Source: an uncultured Marinoscillum sp.
Lineage (GTDB): Bacteria > Bacteroidota > Bacteroidia > Cytophagales > MED-G16
Length of the DNA stretch: 64,000 nt
Direction: 5' to 3'
NCBI GenBank assembly: GCA_902628365.1
Contig: CACOMW010000001.1
Span: 62,001 to 126,000 of the forward strand
Part shown: positions 41,727 to 53,178 of the stretch, piece by piece
How the letters are laid out: each line of letters begins with the position of its first letter
Position numbering within the stretch: position 1 is the stretch's first letter
The notes under the pieces: generated by a model
The model's database searches: none
Told to the model about the DNA's origin: nothing
What the model saw: only the letters and a program-made list of their open reading frames with translations
Made by a program: the position numbers and the translations under genes

Positions 41727-42095
41727 TTATTTAATAAATATCGTTCCAAAATAACAAAATAATAATCCAAAACCAATACTAGAAATTATATATAGTAGCA
41801 TTAAAAAAAATTTTCCATCATAAATTAAATTAAGGCTTTCCATTGAAAAAGTAGAAAATGTTGTTAACCCTCCACAAAAACCAATACCAATAAAAAGGTA
41901 TAATTTATTTGAAAACAAATCATTTTCCTTAGCTAACAATGAAATCAATAACCCCAATATAAAACAACCAATTATATTGATCAGAAAGGTTCCATATGGA
42001 AAAAAATTTAAATTCTTTTCGAAAATTTTACCTATTCCATATCTTAAAATAGTTCCTATAAACCCACCTAATCCAATCAAAATGATATTTTTCAT
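41727..42095 (-). CDS. crcB: Fluoride efflux transporter CrcB
   Basis: [44 protein letters not shown]. Confidence 0.92.
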   Translation of the reverse strand: MKNIILIGLGGFIGTILRYGIGKIFEKNLNFFPYGTFLINIIGCFILGLLISLLAKENDLFSNKLYLFIGIGFCGGLTTFSTFSMESLNLIYDGKFFLMLLYIISSIGFGLLFCYFGTIFIK

Positions 42096-42541
42096 TTTTT
42101 AGACTTAGGATAGAATTCTAAAGCAGCAGAATTAATACAATATCTTAAACCTGTGGGGTTTGGTCCATCATTAAAAAGATGCCCTAAATGTCCTTTACAA
42201 TTTGAACATATAACTTCAATTCTTTTCATTCCATAACTATTATCTTCTTGAAAATTTACATAATTATCACTAGATACATCGTAAAAACATGGCCATCCAG
42301 TACCTGATTCAAATTTTGTATTTGAAATAAATAGTTCTTGGTCACAACCAGCACATCTATATGTTCCCTCTTTTTTATTATTCCAATATTTCCCAGTAAA
42401 TGCTCTTTCAGTTCCTTTTTCTCTCAGCACATAATATTGCATATCAGAAAGCTTTTCTTTCCAAATATCTTTTTCAATTTTTTTATCTTGACTTTGACAA
42501 TTATAGAAACAGAAAATAGTTATAATTAATAGATATCTCAT
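42092..42541 (-). CDS. msrB: Peptide-methionine (R)-S-oxide reductase MsrB
   Basis: [62 protein letters not shown]; lipoprotein-like N-terminus. Confidence 0.94.
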   Translation of the reverse strand: MRYLLIITIFCFYNCQSQDKKIEKDIWKEKLSDMQYYVLREKGTERAFTGKYWNNKKEGTYRCAGCDQELFISNTKFESGTGWPCFYDVSSDNYVNFQEDNSYGMKRIEVICSNCKGHLGHLFNDGPNPTGLRYCINSAALEFYPKSKK

Positions 42542-42548
42542 CTGATGA

Positions 42549-43361
42549 TTATTTATTCAAGTTTACATCTAGTTGTGGGTAAGGTATATTTAATCCTTTT
42601 TTAGGAAATTCTTTATATACCTTTTCGTTAAATTCAAATTTTACAGGTTGAAAATCTTTTCTCTTTACCCATACTCTTACTCTAATATTCACTGAACTAT
42701 CAGCAAGTTCAGACAATACTATATCTGATTTTTTGTCATTTAGAATCCTTGAATCTTTCTTTATCCATTCTGATATGAGTCTCTTTGCTAGGTCATAATC
42801 ATCTCCATATGCTATACAAAATACCCATTCAATTCTTCTTTTGTCCTCAGCAGAAAAGTTTGTTAATGTAGATGATTGAAGTAAACCATTAGGTACAATA
42901 ACTCTTTTATTTTCTATTGTAGTAAGTATTGTATTGAAGATTTGAATTTCTTTTACACTTCCTGATATTCCTTCAAATTCAATCCAATCCCCAACTCTAT
43001 ATGGTTTAAAAAACAAAATCATTACTCCAGCAGCAAAATTTTGAAGGGTATCTTTTAAAGCTAAACCAACTGCTAAACCTGCTGCACCAAGAATTGCTAG
43101 AAATGATGTCATCTCTACCCCAATCATAGATAAAACAGATATAATTAGAGCTACTTGAAGAGAAATTGATAATAATGATTTTAAGAATGATACTAAAGAA
43201 GGATCAATATTTTTTTTCTTTAATAATTTTTCAAGACTAATTATGAATTTTTTAATGATCCATATTCCAAATATTAAAAAGGCTAAGCCTAAAATAATTT
43301 CAAGACTCTTACTAATAAGAAAGTCGTAATCATTCAGGTTGAAATTTATTTTATTATTCAT
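42549..43361 (-). CDS. Small-conductance mechanosensitive ion channel (MscS family)
   Basis: [43 protein letters not shown]. Confidence 0.93.
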   Translation of the reverse strand: MNNKINFNLNDYDFLISKSLEIILGLAFLIFGIWIIKKFIISLEKLLKKKNIDPSLVSFLKSLLSISLQVALIISVLSMIGVEMTSFLAILGAAGLAVGLALKDTLQNFAAGVMILFFKPYRVGDWIEFEGISGSVKEIQIFNTILTTIENKRVIVPNGLLQSSTLTNFSAEDKRRIEWVFCIAYGDDYDLAKRLISEWIKKDSRILNDKKSDIVLSELADSSVNIRVRVWVKRKDFQPVKFEFNEKVYKEFPKKGLNIPYPQLDVNLNK

Positions 43362-43380
43362 TATATAATTTTATTCAAAT

Positions 43381-43755
43381 TTATAATTTATCTAATTTAT
43401 ACGGAACAAAAACAAATTTTGCACTTTTATTAATAGATAACAACAAAGAACAAAAAATATTTGGATCTTTGAAGTTTTTAATAAATGTTTCTTTATTTAT
43501 AATCAATTTATTTTTTTGCAAGTTTTCAAAATAACTTGCATAATATTTCCATTGATTATTATTTATTTCATTAATGTCTATTAATAAAGACCCGATATCT
43601 ATATTTTCTTTTGTCATAATAAAGATTGGATATTCAGAAAAACCTTTCTTAATAATTTGTTTTGATGCATAATATAAGTTTTTATAAACCCTATTAAAAT
43701 CTTCAGTTATTTGATTAACTAATTGAGGATTTATTTCATCTTCATTTTCTGTCAT
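43381..43755 (-). CDS. Hypothetical protein
   Basis: Uninterrupted ORF in coding-consistent position; ends FVFVPYKLDKL. Confidence 0.65.
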   Translation of the reverse strand: MTENEDEINPQLVNQITEDFNRVYKNLYYASKQIIKKGFSEYPIFIMTKENIDIGSLLIDINEINNNQWKYYASYFENLQKNKLIINKETFIKNFKDPNIFCSLLLSINKSAKFVFVPYKLDKL

Positions 43756-43801
43756 AAAAAGATATTCTTAGATATATTTAATATATAATCAAAATTAGTT
43801 A

Positions 43802-46453
43802 ATGAGGAATCTTATTTTACTTTTTTTTCTATTTTTATTTTATTCACCAAATATTATTGGAAATCATATTGTAGGTGGTGAAATTGAAATGAAATTTGTT
43901 GGTGATTCATTAGGGGATTACAAATATAGAATCTCTTTAATTCAATATTTTGATTGTTATCAGGATGGAGAAGTTCCTTTACCAAATCCAGGGCCTGATA
44001 ACAGTGTCACTTATTCAATCTTTAGAAGATCAGATGGTTCTCTAATAGAAAACAGAACTATGTTTATTACATCTCAGACATTTGTTCCATATACCAATCC
44101 TGCATGTGCAGTTGGTTTTATTTGTACAATTCGGGTAGTTTATTCACATGAGATTTATTTAAACCCAGATAAATATGATGATCCTGAGGGGTATGATATA
44201 TCTTGGGCAAGGTGTTGTAGAAATAAGAATACTAAAAATTTAGTTAATCCTAGATATACAGGTATGGTTTATTCATTACATTTTCCTCCAATAAGAAAAG
44301 ATGGTGTACATTTTGTTAATTCATCTCCTAGACTTTTCCCTCCATTAAGTGATTATGCTTGTAGAAATCAATTGTTTTATACTGATTTTGCTGGAACTGA
44401 TGATGATGGAGATTCAATTGTTTATTCTCTATCTCATCCATTGGATGATAATCAACCTAATCAACTTCCAGGACTTGTAGCCTTACCGGGAAACTATCCT
44501 CCACCATATGAATTGGTTGAGTTTGGACCAGGTTATTCAGTAGATAATATGATACCTGGAAGCCCAAAACTTAATATTTCAAGTGATGGTTTTATTACGG
44601 TAAAACCTACTTCACTTGGATTATATGTATTTTCGATAAAATATGAAGAATTTAGAAATGGCGCAAAATTGGGGGAGGGAAGAAGGGATTTTCAAATGTT
44701 AGTTGTAGATGGATGTGATCCTCCCATTCCTCCTGATGCAGTAGTAAAGCTCCCAGGTGAATCAGATTTTTATAATGAAGTAGATACAATAAGATTTACA
44801 GTATCTGAACCAAAATGTTTTGACTTTTTTGTAACAGATCAAAATGATGGAACTAATATAAAACTTGAAGCACTAGGAGTTAATTTTAAATTAGCTGATG
44901 AAATTTTTAGTTTTACAGAAGGACAAATAAATGAAGCTGGAGATACTTTAAAAGTAGAAGTTTGTGTTTCTGATTGCCCGTATGTTGAGAACAACGAACC
45001 TTATCTTATTGATTTAATTGCTTCTGACGATGCATGTCCTCTACCTCAAAAAGATACGGTAAGATTAATTATTGAAATAAAATCACCTGAAAATCAAAAT
45101 CCATATTTTGTAGGAAAAAAGGATACAACAAAAGTTAAAATTTTATGGAATTCAAAATATTCTGAAATAATTCAAGGAATAGATCCAGATAATGATAGTT
45201 TGGTTCTTGAATATTTATATGACGGATATATTCCTGAAGAAAACGGTATATTTATTACAAATAACTTTAATATACCAGGTAGTTTAGAGAGTACATTAAC
45301 TTTTGATGCAAATTGCAAAAAATATAATTATAATGAACAGAATAAATTTCTATTTGGACTTGTTATAGATGATTTAGATACATGCAATTTATTAAATACC
45401 GATACTATTTTCTACAAATTGGAGGTTGAATTACCTGATAATACAAATCCAGATCTTACATCAGATTTAAGTATTACAAATCCTTTTCCTGACAGACCGA
45501 ATTACTCAGAGATTGTTAGAGATGTTGATCTTTCTGGAGTTTTTTCAATGCAATTATTTTCAGATGATGTTGATAATGATTCACTTATAATTTCTGCTGA
45601 AGGTGTAGATTTTGATTATCAAGGGATGGGTGCTACATTTTCAGCTAATAATTATCAAAGAGGGCATGTTGAAGGGTCTTTTAATTGGGATATGGAATGT
45701 GTTAATTTTAGATATGATGGGACAAATACATATAAAATTAATTTTATAACTGAAGATATTGATCAATGTCAAGAGGTAAACTCAGATACTATTCAGTTGA
45801 TATTAAATGTAAATTTACCAGAAAATAAAGCACCCGAAATAACTAATTTAGATACCTATAAATTAATTGTCAATAATGATTTTAAAATTGATATAAATGC
45901 TATAGAACCGGATAATCAGTTGGTATTTTTGGATCTAATTTCAACTAGTCCAAAAGGAAATTTTTCCTTTACACCTAGTTCAGGAATTGGTTCAACTTCT
46001 AGTGCCTTATCTTGGACACCTACATGTGATTTTTTAGATGATAATCTTGGTGAAAAAAGTTATAATTTAACTTTTAGTGCTACAGATAACAGTTGTCCTA
46101 TTCCAGAAAAAAAACTTAAAACAATTAAATTTTTAGTATCTATGCCTGATTCTATTGAATATAATTTTTCACCCCCTAATGCTTTTAGTCCTAATGGTGA
46201 TGGAAAAAATGATACCTATAAGTTATCTGGATTATCTATCGATCAACAGAATTTGCCTAAAGATCAATGTGATGACAAATTTGTTTATATAGCATTTTAT
46301 GATAGAACCGGATTAGAAGTATTTAGATCATATGATAGAAATTTTGAATGGGACGGTAGTGGTTTAGAGTCAGGCACCTATTATTATTATATAAAATATA
46401 GTAAAACTAATAGTAGGCATAATTATAAAGGAAATGTATCTTTAATTTATTAA
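43802..46453 (+). CDS. Large secreted protein with gliding motility-associated (T9SS type B) C-terminal domain
   Basis: Signal peptide then HIVGGEIEMKFVGDS; repeats with DDDGDS/DPDNDSL; C-terminal PPNAFSPNGDGKNDTYKL...FYDRTGLEVFRSYDRNFEWDGSGLESGTYYYYIKY. Confidence 0.87.
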   Translation: MRNLILLFFLFLFYSPNIIGNHIVGGEIEMKFVGDSLGDYKYRISLIQYFDCYQDGEVPLPNPGPDNSVTYSIFRRSDGSLIENRTMFITSQTFVPYTNPACAVGFICTIRVVYSHEIYLNPDKYDDPEGYDISWARCCRNKNTKNLVNPRYTGMVYSLHFPPIRKDGVHFVNSSPRLFPPLSDYACRNQLFYTDFAGTDDDGDSIVYSLSHPLDDNQPNQLPGLVALPGNYPPPYELVEFGPGYSVDNMIPGSPKLNISSDGFITVKPTSLGLYVFSIKYEEFRNGAKLGEGRRDFQMLVVDGCDPPIPPDAVVKLPGESDFYNEVDTIRFTVSEPKCFDFFVTDQNDGTNIKLEALGVNFKLADEIFSFTEGQINEAGDTLKVEVCVSDCPYVENNEPYLIDLIASDDACPLPQKDTVRLIIEIKSPENQNPYFVGKKDTTKVKILWNSKYSEIIQGIDPDNDSLVLEYLYDGYIPEENGIFITNNFNIPGSLESTLTFDANCKKYNYNEQNKFLFGLVIDDLDTCNLLNTDTIFYKLEVELPDNTNPDLTSDLSITNPFPDRPNYSEIVRDVDLSGVFSMQLFSDDVDNDSLIISAEGVDFDYQGMGATFSANNYQRGHVEGSFNWDMECVNFRYDGTNTYKINFITEDIDQCQEVNSDTIQLILNVNLPENKAPEITNLDTYKLIVNNDFKIDINAIEPDNQLVFLDLISTSPKGNFSFTPSSGIGSTSSALSWTPTCDFLDDNLGEKSYNLTFSATDNSCPIPEKKLKTIKFLVSMPDSIEYNFSPPNAFSPNGDGKNDTYKLSGLSIDQQNLPKDQCDDKFVYIAFYDRTGLEVFRSYDRNFEWDGSGLESGTYYYYIKYSKTNSRHNYKGNVSLIY

Positions 46454-46462
46454 ACTATTTAT

Positions 46463-47803
46463 ATGAGAATATTTGCTTTACTTTTTTTTATTAATATTAG
46501 CTCTATATCATTTTCTAATGAAAGAGTTAAAGTATTAATGGGAGGTACATTAATAGATGGATTTGGCTCTCATACAATAAAAAATAGTGTTATTATTATT
46601 CATGATGATATCATAAGGGAGGTTGGTTCAATAAATGAGATTGAAATTCCTTCTGAGGCTGAGATAATTTCAACAGAGGGAATGTCAATTTTACCAGGAT
46701 TGTGGGATATGCATGTTCATTTAGATATAAATGGTCATACCGACTATTCACATTGGCATGATATATATCCAGTAATTTTTGAAGATATAATTATGCCGTC
46801 TTCTGCTCATCAACTTTTATTAGCTGGAGTGACTAGCGTAAGAGATTGTGGTGCTCCATTAGATGAAATTATTTCTGTAAGAGAAAAAATTAAAAAAAAC
46901 ATTATTCCTGGTCCTAATTTATATGTTTCTGGTCCATTTCTTCAGCACAAACCATATCCAAATACTGAATTATATAGATGGGGTATAAATGGTGTAGAAG
47001 ATGCAAAAAGAAAGGTTAGAAAATTATTTAATGCAGGAGTTGATTTTATTAAATTAATAGATCAGGACCAAATGACTATGGATGAACTGTATGCTGTAGT
47101 AGAAGAATCACATAAGCTAGGGTTAAAGGTTGTTGCTCATGGACATAGACCAGAGGAGATAAGAAGAGGATTAAAAGTTGGTGTTGATTGCTTTGAACAT
47201 ACTGGATTATCTAGCGCCCCGAATTATCCAGATGACGTGATGAGTATGATAAAAGAAAGAACTGCTCAAATGAATTTGGGTCCTCTCTATTGGACACCAA
47301 CGGTATCACCATTATATAATTATGAATACATCAGAGATAATATGGAAATTTTAGATAATGATTCATGGCATTTAGGATTACCTGATTCTATAGTTCAAGA
47401 TATTAGAAATTCTTTCAAACATCCAGATAGACTTCCTTATTATCAATTAACTCCTTCAAGAAGACCAACCCTTGAAAATAAAATGAATCAGTTATTAGAT
47501 GCAGGAGTAGTTTTAATGATTGGAACTGATAGCGGTGTCCCATTAACTTTCCATAGTCAATCTACTTGGAATGAACTTGAAATTTGGGTTAATGAATTTG
47601 GAATTGATCCAATGTATGCGATTAGAGCTGCAACATATTGGCCTTCTCTTTGGATGGGTGTATCTGAAAAAGTTGGCACCATAACTCCTGGGAAAAAAGC
47701 AGATATAATAGCTGTTAAGGGTGATGTGTTAAGAAATATTTCAATACTTCAAAATATAGATATTATTTTAAAAGATGGTAAAGTAATTAAAAAACCTAAT
47801 TAA
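46463..47803 (+). CDS. Amidohydrolase family protein
   Basis: GMSILPGLWDMHVHLD, AHGHRPEEI, GTDSGVPLTFH, PGKKADIIAV. Confidence 0.9.
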   Translation: MRIFALLFFINISSISFSNERVKVLMGGTLIDGFGSHTIKNSVIIIHDDIIREVGSINEIEIPSEAEIISTEGMSILPGLWDMHVHLDINGHTDYSHWHDIYPVIFEDIIMPSSAHQLLLAGVTSVRDCGAPLDEIISVREKIKKNIIPGPNLYVSGPFLQHKPYPNTELYRWGINGVEDAKRKVRKLFNAGVDFIKLIDQDQMTMDELYAVVEESHKLGLKVVAHGHRPEEIRRGLKVGVDCFEHTGLSSAPNYPDDVMSMIKERTAQMNLGPLYWTPTVSPLYNYEYIRDNMEILDNDSWHLGLPDSIVQDIRNSFKHPDRLPYYQLTPSRRPTLENKMNQLLDAGVVLMIGTDSGVPLTFHSQSTWNELEIWVNEFGIDPMYAIRAATYWPSLWMGVSEKVGTITPGKKADIIAVKGDVLRNISILQNIDIILKDGKVIKKPN

Positions 47804-48953
47804 GAGCTTTTTCTATATCTTTTATTAAAAACTTTGAATCTTCCAGTCCAACATAGAATCTAATAAAATTTAACGGTAATGCTTCTGATTCATCAAAATA
47901 TTCGTTTCCAAAATTTGCAATTTCAGGAAATATTAATGACTCATGTCCACCCCATGAACATGCCATTTTAAAATATTTTAAGTTATTACAAAAGCTTTCA
48001 ATTTCATGTTTAACTGTAGTTTTAAGTTGTACAGAGAATTGACCGCACGGTTTTTTCAAGTATTTTTTAACTAAATCTTTTTGGTGAAAATCTTTACCAT
48101 GTGGATAGATCACTTTATTAATTTTTGGGTGATTTTCTAAATAACTTACAACTTTTGGCGTGTTTTCAGATATAAATTTCATCCTCATTTCTAAAGTTCT
48201 AAGACCTCTAATGAAAAGCCAAGAATTAAATGGAGAAATTATTCCTCCATTTACTTTGTATTGATGGCCATAAATTTGATCAACAATTTTTTTTGTACTA
48301 CAAACTACGCCTCCCATGACATCTCCATGACCACTAATATATTTAGTTGCTGAGTGAACAACAATATCAATTCCCCAGACATGAGGATTACAATTTAAAG
48401 GTGAAGCATAACTGTTATCAATTATTGTGATAAGTTTATTTTTTTTGGCAAAATCTGCTACTTTTTCAAGGTCTTGCATTTCAAAGGTCCAGGAATTTGG
48501 ACTTTCCAAATAAATAAGTTTTGTGTTTTTTTGAATTGCATCTTCAAAATCTTTGATATTATTTCCTTCTACAAATGTTGTTGAAATATTAAAATTTGGT
48601 AAAATTTCTTTCATCAGTTTATTAGTTCCAATATATGGTTTATTTATTGATATAATATTGTCACCAGATTTTAATTGAGAAAATATTGCTGCACTTATTG
48701 CACTCATACCACTAGAAAATGCAAGAGCGCTTTCGGTTTTTTCTAAAGCTGCAATTTTTTTTTCTAATATTTTAGTTGTTGGATTAACACCTCTTGTATA
48801 AAATGGAATTCCATTTTTATAGCTAAGTGCATTTCGAATTTCATCAACAGAATCAAATAAAAAATTACTAGTTGCTATTATTGGAGGGGCACCTGCGTTG
48901 AAGTAATCTTCTCTATCTTCCCCTAGGTGATTATAAATTTCTGACTTATCCAT
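47796..48953 (-). CDS. Cys/Met metabolism PLP-dependent enzyme (cystathionine lyase/synthase-like)
   Basis: YTRGVNPTTKILEKKIAALEKTESALAFSSGMSAISA, HSATKYISGHGDVMGG. Confidence 0.9.
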   Translation of the reverse strand: MDKSEIYNHLGEDREDYFNAGAPPIIATSNFLFDSVDEIRNALSYKNGIPFYTRGVNPTTKILEKKIAALEKTESALAFSSGMSAISAAIFSQLKSGDNIISINKPYIGTNKLMKEILPNFNISTTFVEGNNIKDFEDAIQKNTKLIYLESPNSWTFEMQDLEKVADFAKKNKLITIIDNSYASPLNCNPHVWGIDIVVHSATKYISGHGDVMGGVVCSTKKIVDQIYGHQYKVNGGIISPFNSWLFIRGLRTLEMRMKFISENTPKVVSYLENHPKINKVIYPHGKDFHQKDLVKKYLKKPCGQFSVQLKTTVKHEIESFCNNLKYFKMACSWGGHESLIFPEIANFGNEYFDESEALPLNFIRFYVGLEDSKFLIKDIEKALN

Positions 48954-49026
48954 TTTTGGTTAATTTTGATTACAAAAGTAGTAAATAATATAAATAGTCT
49001 TTAAATAATTTATATTTGAAAATATT

Positions 49027-49839
49027 ATGGAAAAAAAAGTAGCAATTATAACAGGTGCTTCTTCAGGTATAGGTGAAGCCCTTGCTTACCAATTTGGAAA
49101 AGAGGGTTTTAGATTATTAATTACTGGAACAAATGAAAAAAGAATAAATGCAGTATCAAATAATCTAAATAAATATAATATAGATCATAAAACTCTCATT
49201 CATGATGTTTCAATTGAAAACGATAATAAGAAAATGGTTGATTTTGCTATAAAATCTTTTGGTAGAATTGATGTTTTAATTTGTAACGCTGGAATTTCAA
49301 TTAGATCATTATTTGAAAATGTTGATATAAAAATTTTTAAAAAACTATTTAATATTAATTTTTTTGGCGCAATATATGGAACCAAATTTTCATTGCCATA
49401 TTTAGAAAAAACAAAAGGTACTATTATCGCGATGTCTTCTCTTAATGGATTTATTGCTACACCTACAAGGTCAGCATATGTTGCATCTAAACATGCAATG
49501 CAAGGGTTTTATGATTCTTTAAGATTAGAATTATTAAATAAAGAAATTAATGTTATGGTAATTTCTCCAGGATATGTAAGAAGTAATTTTAGATTAAATA
49601 CTTTAAAAAGTGATGGTAAAAAAGAAGGGCCTTCTTCAAGAGATAGCAAAAAAATGATGGATCCAGAATTTTTAGCTAAAAAAATTTTTATTGGTTATTC
49701 AAAGAAAAAAAGAAATATGATTTTTACTTTCAGAGGAAAGCTAGCACATTTAATTAAAAATTGGTTTCCAAGATTATCTGATAAATTAGCATATAAAGAA
49801 ATTCTTAATGAGAAAGAATCATTATTAAAAAATAATTAA
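49027..49839 (+). CDS. SDR family oxidoreductase
   Basis: ITGASSGIGEAL, CNAGIS, SAYVASKHAMQGFYDSLRLEL. Confidence 0.92.
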   Translation: MEKKVAIITGASSGIGEALAYQFGKEGFRLLITGTNEKRINAVSNNLNKYNIDHKTLIHDVSIENDNKKMVDFAIKSFGRIDVLICNAGISIRSLFENVDIKIFKKLFNINFFGAIYGTKFSLPYLEKTKGTIIAMSSLNGFIATPTRSAYVASKHAMQGFYDSLRLELLNKEINVMVISPGYVRSNFRLNTLKSDGKKEGPSSRDSKKMMDPEFLAKKIFIGYSKKKRNMIFTFRGKLAHLIKNWFPRLSDKLAYKEILNEKESLLKNN

Positions 49840-50543
49840 TCAATTAAAGAAATATTTTTTTTTCTGATATATTTTTTTTTGTTTTCAAATATTACCTCAT
49901 ACCATATAGAATATTCTTTGGATATCTTTAACTTATTTCCCTTTTTTATTATTGAATAAACATCTGAACCAGATGATGGTCCGTTCATAATATATGTATT
50001 ATCTTGATCTATGATACCTTGTTTTTTTGTAAGATTAAAATTCATTATAGCTAAAACAAGTGCTGAAATCATCATAAATCTTATATGATAGCTTATATCC
50101 TTTTTTTCCCCAATAATCAGATATAATACAAGAAATACAACTAAAAGTGAATGTATCAAATAAATATTTTTATTATATACATTAAGAATTAATGATAAAT
50201 CATTTTGTTCAAATCCAATTAATTCATTTTTTTTTGCAATAGATTTTATTTTTTTAGAGGTTTCTTTATTGTGTGTATGATAATAATGTTTTGATAAATA
50301 AATTAATGCTTTATCATAATTTCCTATGCCTTCTTCAATAAATGATAATTTTAATAACATAGCATCAGAAAAATAATTTTTATCATAATATAAGTTTTCA
50401 TATATTTTTTTAGCATCAACATATTTCCTCAATTTAAATAATGAATCCCCTTCACTTAAAAGATATTTCTCATTTGCCAAAATATTTGTTGTAAGAAATA
50501 ATAGAAAAAATATTAAAATTCTAGTTTTAATTATTGAATTCAT
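49836..50543 (-). CDS. Tetratricopeptide/SH3-like protein, BatE-like
   Basis: SEGDSLFKLRKYVDAKKIYENLYY...; two TM segments; C-terminal SH3-like VYSIIKKGNKLKISKEYSIWYEVIFENKKKYIRKKNI. Start placed at the internal ATG (50543), since the listed start extends into the upstream gene. Confidence 0.7.
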   Translation of the reverse strand: MNSIIKTRILIFFLLFLTTNILANEKYLLSEGDSLFKLRKYVDAKKIYENLYYDKNYFSDAMLLKLSFIEEGIGNYDKALIYLSKHYYHTHNKETSKKIKSIAKKNELIGFEQNDLSLILNVYNKNIYLIHSLLVVFLVLYLIIGEKKDISYHIRFMMISALVLAIMNFNLTKKQGIIDQDNTYIMNGPSSGSDVYSIIKKGNKLKISKEYSIWYEVIFENKKKYIRKKNISLID

Positions 50544-53115
50544 ACACATTGAAGGTTTCCTCAAAATTCTCATCAGATAATTTAAGGTTTAATTTATAAT
50601 TTCCTGCTGGTAGGTATTTATTGTAATGAATAAAGTAAGGTAACTCACTTTGATTTTTTTCATAAATAATATCCCATCTGAATTCGTTATATCCTTTTTT
50701 TGCATCAAATTTATAACTCCAAATTAAATCATTTTTATCATTAAAAACTTCAGTTAAAACTTTTTCATCTTTAATAATAAAAAAAGAAATGGATAGTTTT
50801 TCTGCAGTACTTGAAATTGGTTCTTTGTGTGTGTCATTAATTAACGGTCTATTGACGTCTTTAAGAGGAAATAAAATGTTTTGTTCTTTTGAACCTCCTT
50901 TTTTTATTAAATAATGAATTGGATTCAGATTTAGTTTATAAATTCCTCTTCCATGAGTAGCAGCAATTAGATCTCCTGACTTTTCATCAATAATTAAATC
51001 TGATATGCTAACTATTGGAAGTTTTTTTCCAAGTATTGACCAAGATTTTCCTTTATCAAAAGAAATATATACACCTCTGTATAATCCAGCGTATAAAATA
51101 TTTTCGTATTTTAAATCTTCAATTATAACATTAGCAGGTTCATTTGGAAGATTTGATTTAATTGTTTTCCAATCTTTTCCATAATTTTCCGACATATAAA
51201 TATAATTTCCTAAATCATCATAGTTTATTCCGGTCATAGCCATATAAACTCTTGATTTTAAGAATTTTGAAGGATAAATACTTCTAATATAATTGTCTTT
51301 TATATTTTTTGAGTTTTCGTTCCAACTTTTACCATCATCTTTGCTTACCCAAAAACTACCTTTATCCGAACCATAATATAATAATCCTTTTTGGAGCGGT
51401 GATTCAGCAATAGCACCAGCTGAAAAAGAATTTTTTGATTTACTAAGGTCTGGACTAATTTGACTCCATGAGTTTCCTTGATTAGTTGTTTTCATTACAT
51501 AATTTCCTCCATGGTAAAGGGTTTTATTGTCATGGGGTGAGATGAAATAAGGTGTTATAAAATTATAATTTAATGAATTTATATTTTCTTTTGGTAGTTT
51601 AGGTTTTATAGAAATAGATTTTCCAGTTTTCATGTTTTTTCTTCTAATTGCACCATTTTGCATGCTAAAGTATACGATGTTTGGATCCAATGGATCTACT
51701 TGAGTTACACATCCATCACCTCCATCCCAAGCATCAATCCACAGATATTTCCATTTATCAGAATATTTATTATTCCATTCTTTTGCTGGTCCATAAACAG
51801 TCGCATCATCTTGGGTTCCGCCGTAAATAAGATATGGTTCTTGATTACTAATTGTAATATCATAAAATTCACCGGCAGGTATGTTGTTATAGTGCATCCA
51901 ACTTTCTCCCTTATCATAACTTACAAATAATCCACCATCATTTCCTAAGGCTATGTGATTTGGATTTTTTGGGTTAATCCATAATTCACAATGGTCTAGA
52001 TGAAGAAATTTTGCATCACTATTATTCATTCTCTTAACAGTTCCATAAAGATTACTAAAGGTTTTACCTCCATCTGTGCTTTTAGCTATTCTCACTCCTA
52101 GAGAATAAATTTCTTCATCATCTTTTGGATTAACATAAATATCAGCAAAATACCAACCAATTCCTGGAAATATCATGAGTTCATCATTGTGTGTTCTTCT
52201 CCATAATTTTCCCCCATCAATAGTTTTATATACTTCTGCAGCTTCGCTTCTATTTTTTGACAAATTATCTATTAAAGCGTATACTTTATTTGGATTAGAA
52301 TATGAAACTGCTAGACCTATTCTTCCCATTTTATGACCATAGGGTAATCCATCAACTAATTTTTTCCAAGTATCGCCACCATCTGAACTTTTATAAATAC
52401 CACTATTTAATCCACTTATTCCTGGGTTATTTTCCCACATAGAGGCATAGATAATGTTAGGGTTAGAATTAGAAATAACTATATCATTGGATCCTGTACT
52501 TTCATCAATATATAGAACATGTTTCCATGATTTTCCACCATCTTCTGTTTTATAAATACCTCTATTTATATTTTTTGACCAAAAATGACCTAAAACACTA
52601 ACCAATACGATATCTGGATTTGTTGGATGAACACTTATTTCTCCGATGTGCCATGAATCCTCTAATCCAATATGATTCCATGTTTCTCCTGCGTCAACAG
52701 ACCTATACATACCCGTTCCAGGCATTGTAAAGTTTCTAGCTTTTTTTAAACTTTCTCCTGTACCAACATATATAATATTTGAATTTGATGGTGCAAGAGC
52801 AATATCTCCGATTCCAAGAGATGGTTGATTTTCAAATATAGGCCTCCAGCTTATTCCATTATTTATGGTTTTCCACAAATTACCTGACCCAAATGCTACA
52901 TACATCGTTCCTGGATTATTTTCATCAACTTGAACTGATTCAACTCTTGCAGAATTTAAAACTGGCCCAAGACTAACCCATTCTAAATTAATATTACTTT
53001 CATTTTTTAATTTAATGTGTTCATAAAAAGAATTCACTAATGGTGATTCTTCTTGTTGTGAATAAGAAGAATGCAAATAAAAAAGAAGAATAAAAAGTAT
53101 AAACAATCGTTTCAT
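50527..53115 (-). CDS. Secreted sortilin/VPS10-like BNR-repeat protein (glycosyl hydrolase-like)
   Basis: Repeated SxDGGxTWK motifs (SVDAGETWNHIGL, TEDGGKSWKHV, SSDGGDTWKKL, etc.). Confidence 0.87.
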   Translation of the reverse strand: MKRLFILFILLFYLHSSYSQQEESPLVNSFYEHIKLKNESNINLEWVSLGPVLNSARVESVQVDENNPGTMYVAFGSGNLWKTINNGISWRPIFENQPSLGIGDIALAPSNSNIIYVGTGESLKKARNFTMPGTGMYRSVDAGETWNHIGLEDSWHIGEISVHPTNPDIVLVSVLGHFWSKNINRGIYKTEDGGKSWKHVLYIDESTGSNDIVISNSNPNIIYASMWENNPGISGLNSGIYKSSDGGDTWKKLVDGLPYGHKMGRIGLAVSYSNPNKVYALIDNLSKNRSEAAEVYKTIDGGKLWRRTHNDELMIFPGIGWYFADIYVNPKDDEEIYSLGVRIAKSTDGGKTFSNLYGTVKRMNNSDAKFLHLDHCELWINPKNPNHIALGNDGGLFVSYDKGESWMHYNNIPAGEFYDITISNQEPYLIYGGTQDDATVYGPAKEWNNKYSDKWKYLWIDAWDGGDGCVTQVDPLDPNIVYFSMQNGAIRRKNMKTGKSISIKPKLPKENINSLNYNFITPYFISPHDNKTLYHGGNYVMKTTNQGNSWSQISPDLSKSKNSFSAGAIAESPLQKGLLYYGSDKGSFWVSKDDGKSWNENSKNIKDNYIRSIYPSKFLKSRVYMAMTGINYDDLGNYIYMSENYGKDWKTIKSNLPNEPANVIIEDLKYENILYAGLYRGVYISFDKGKSWSILGKKLPIVSISDLIIDEKSGDLIAATHGRGIYKLNLNPIHYLIKKGGSKEQNILFPLKDVNRPLINDTHKEPISSTAEKLSISFFIIKDEKVLTEVFNDKNDLIWSYKFDAKKGYNEFRWDIIYEKNQSELPYFIHYNKYLPAGNYKLNLKLSDENFEETFNVYEFNN

Positions 53116-53178
53116 ACATAAAAATTAATAATTTTTAAATTATTATTTTACATTATTGTAATTTGATTAACATCTTTC

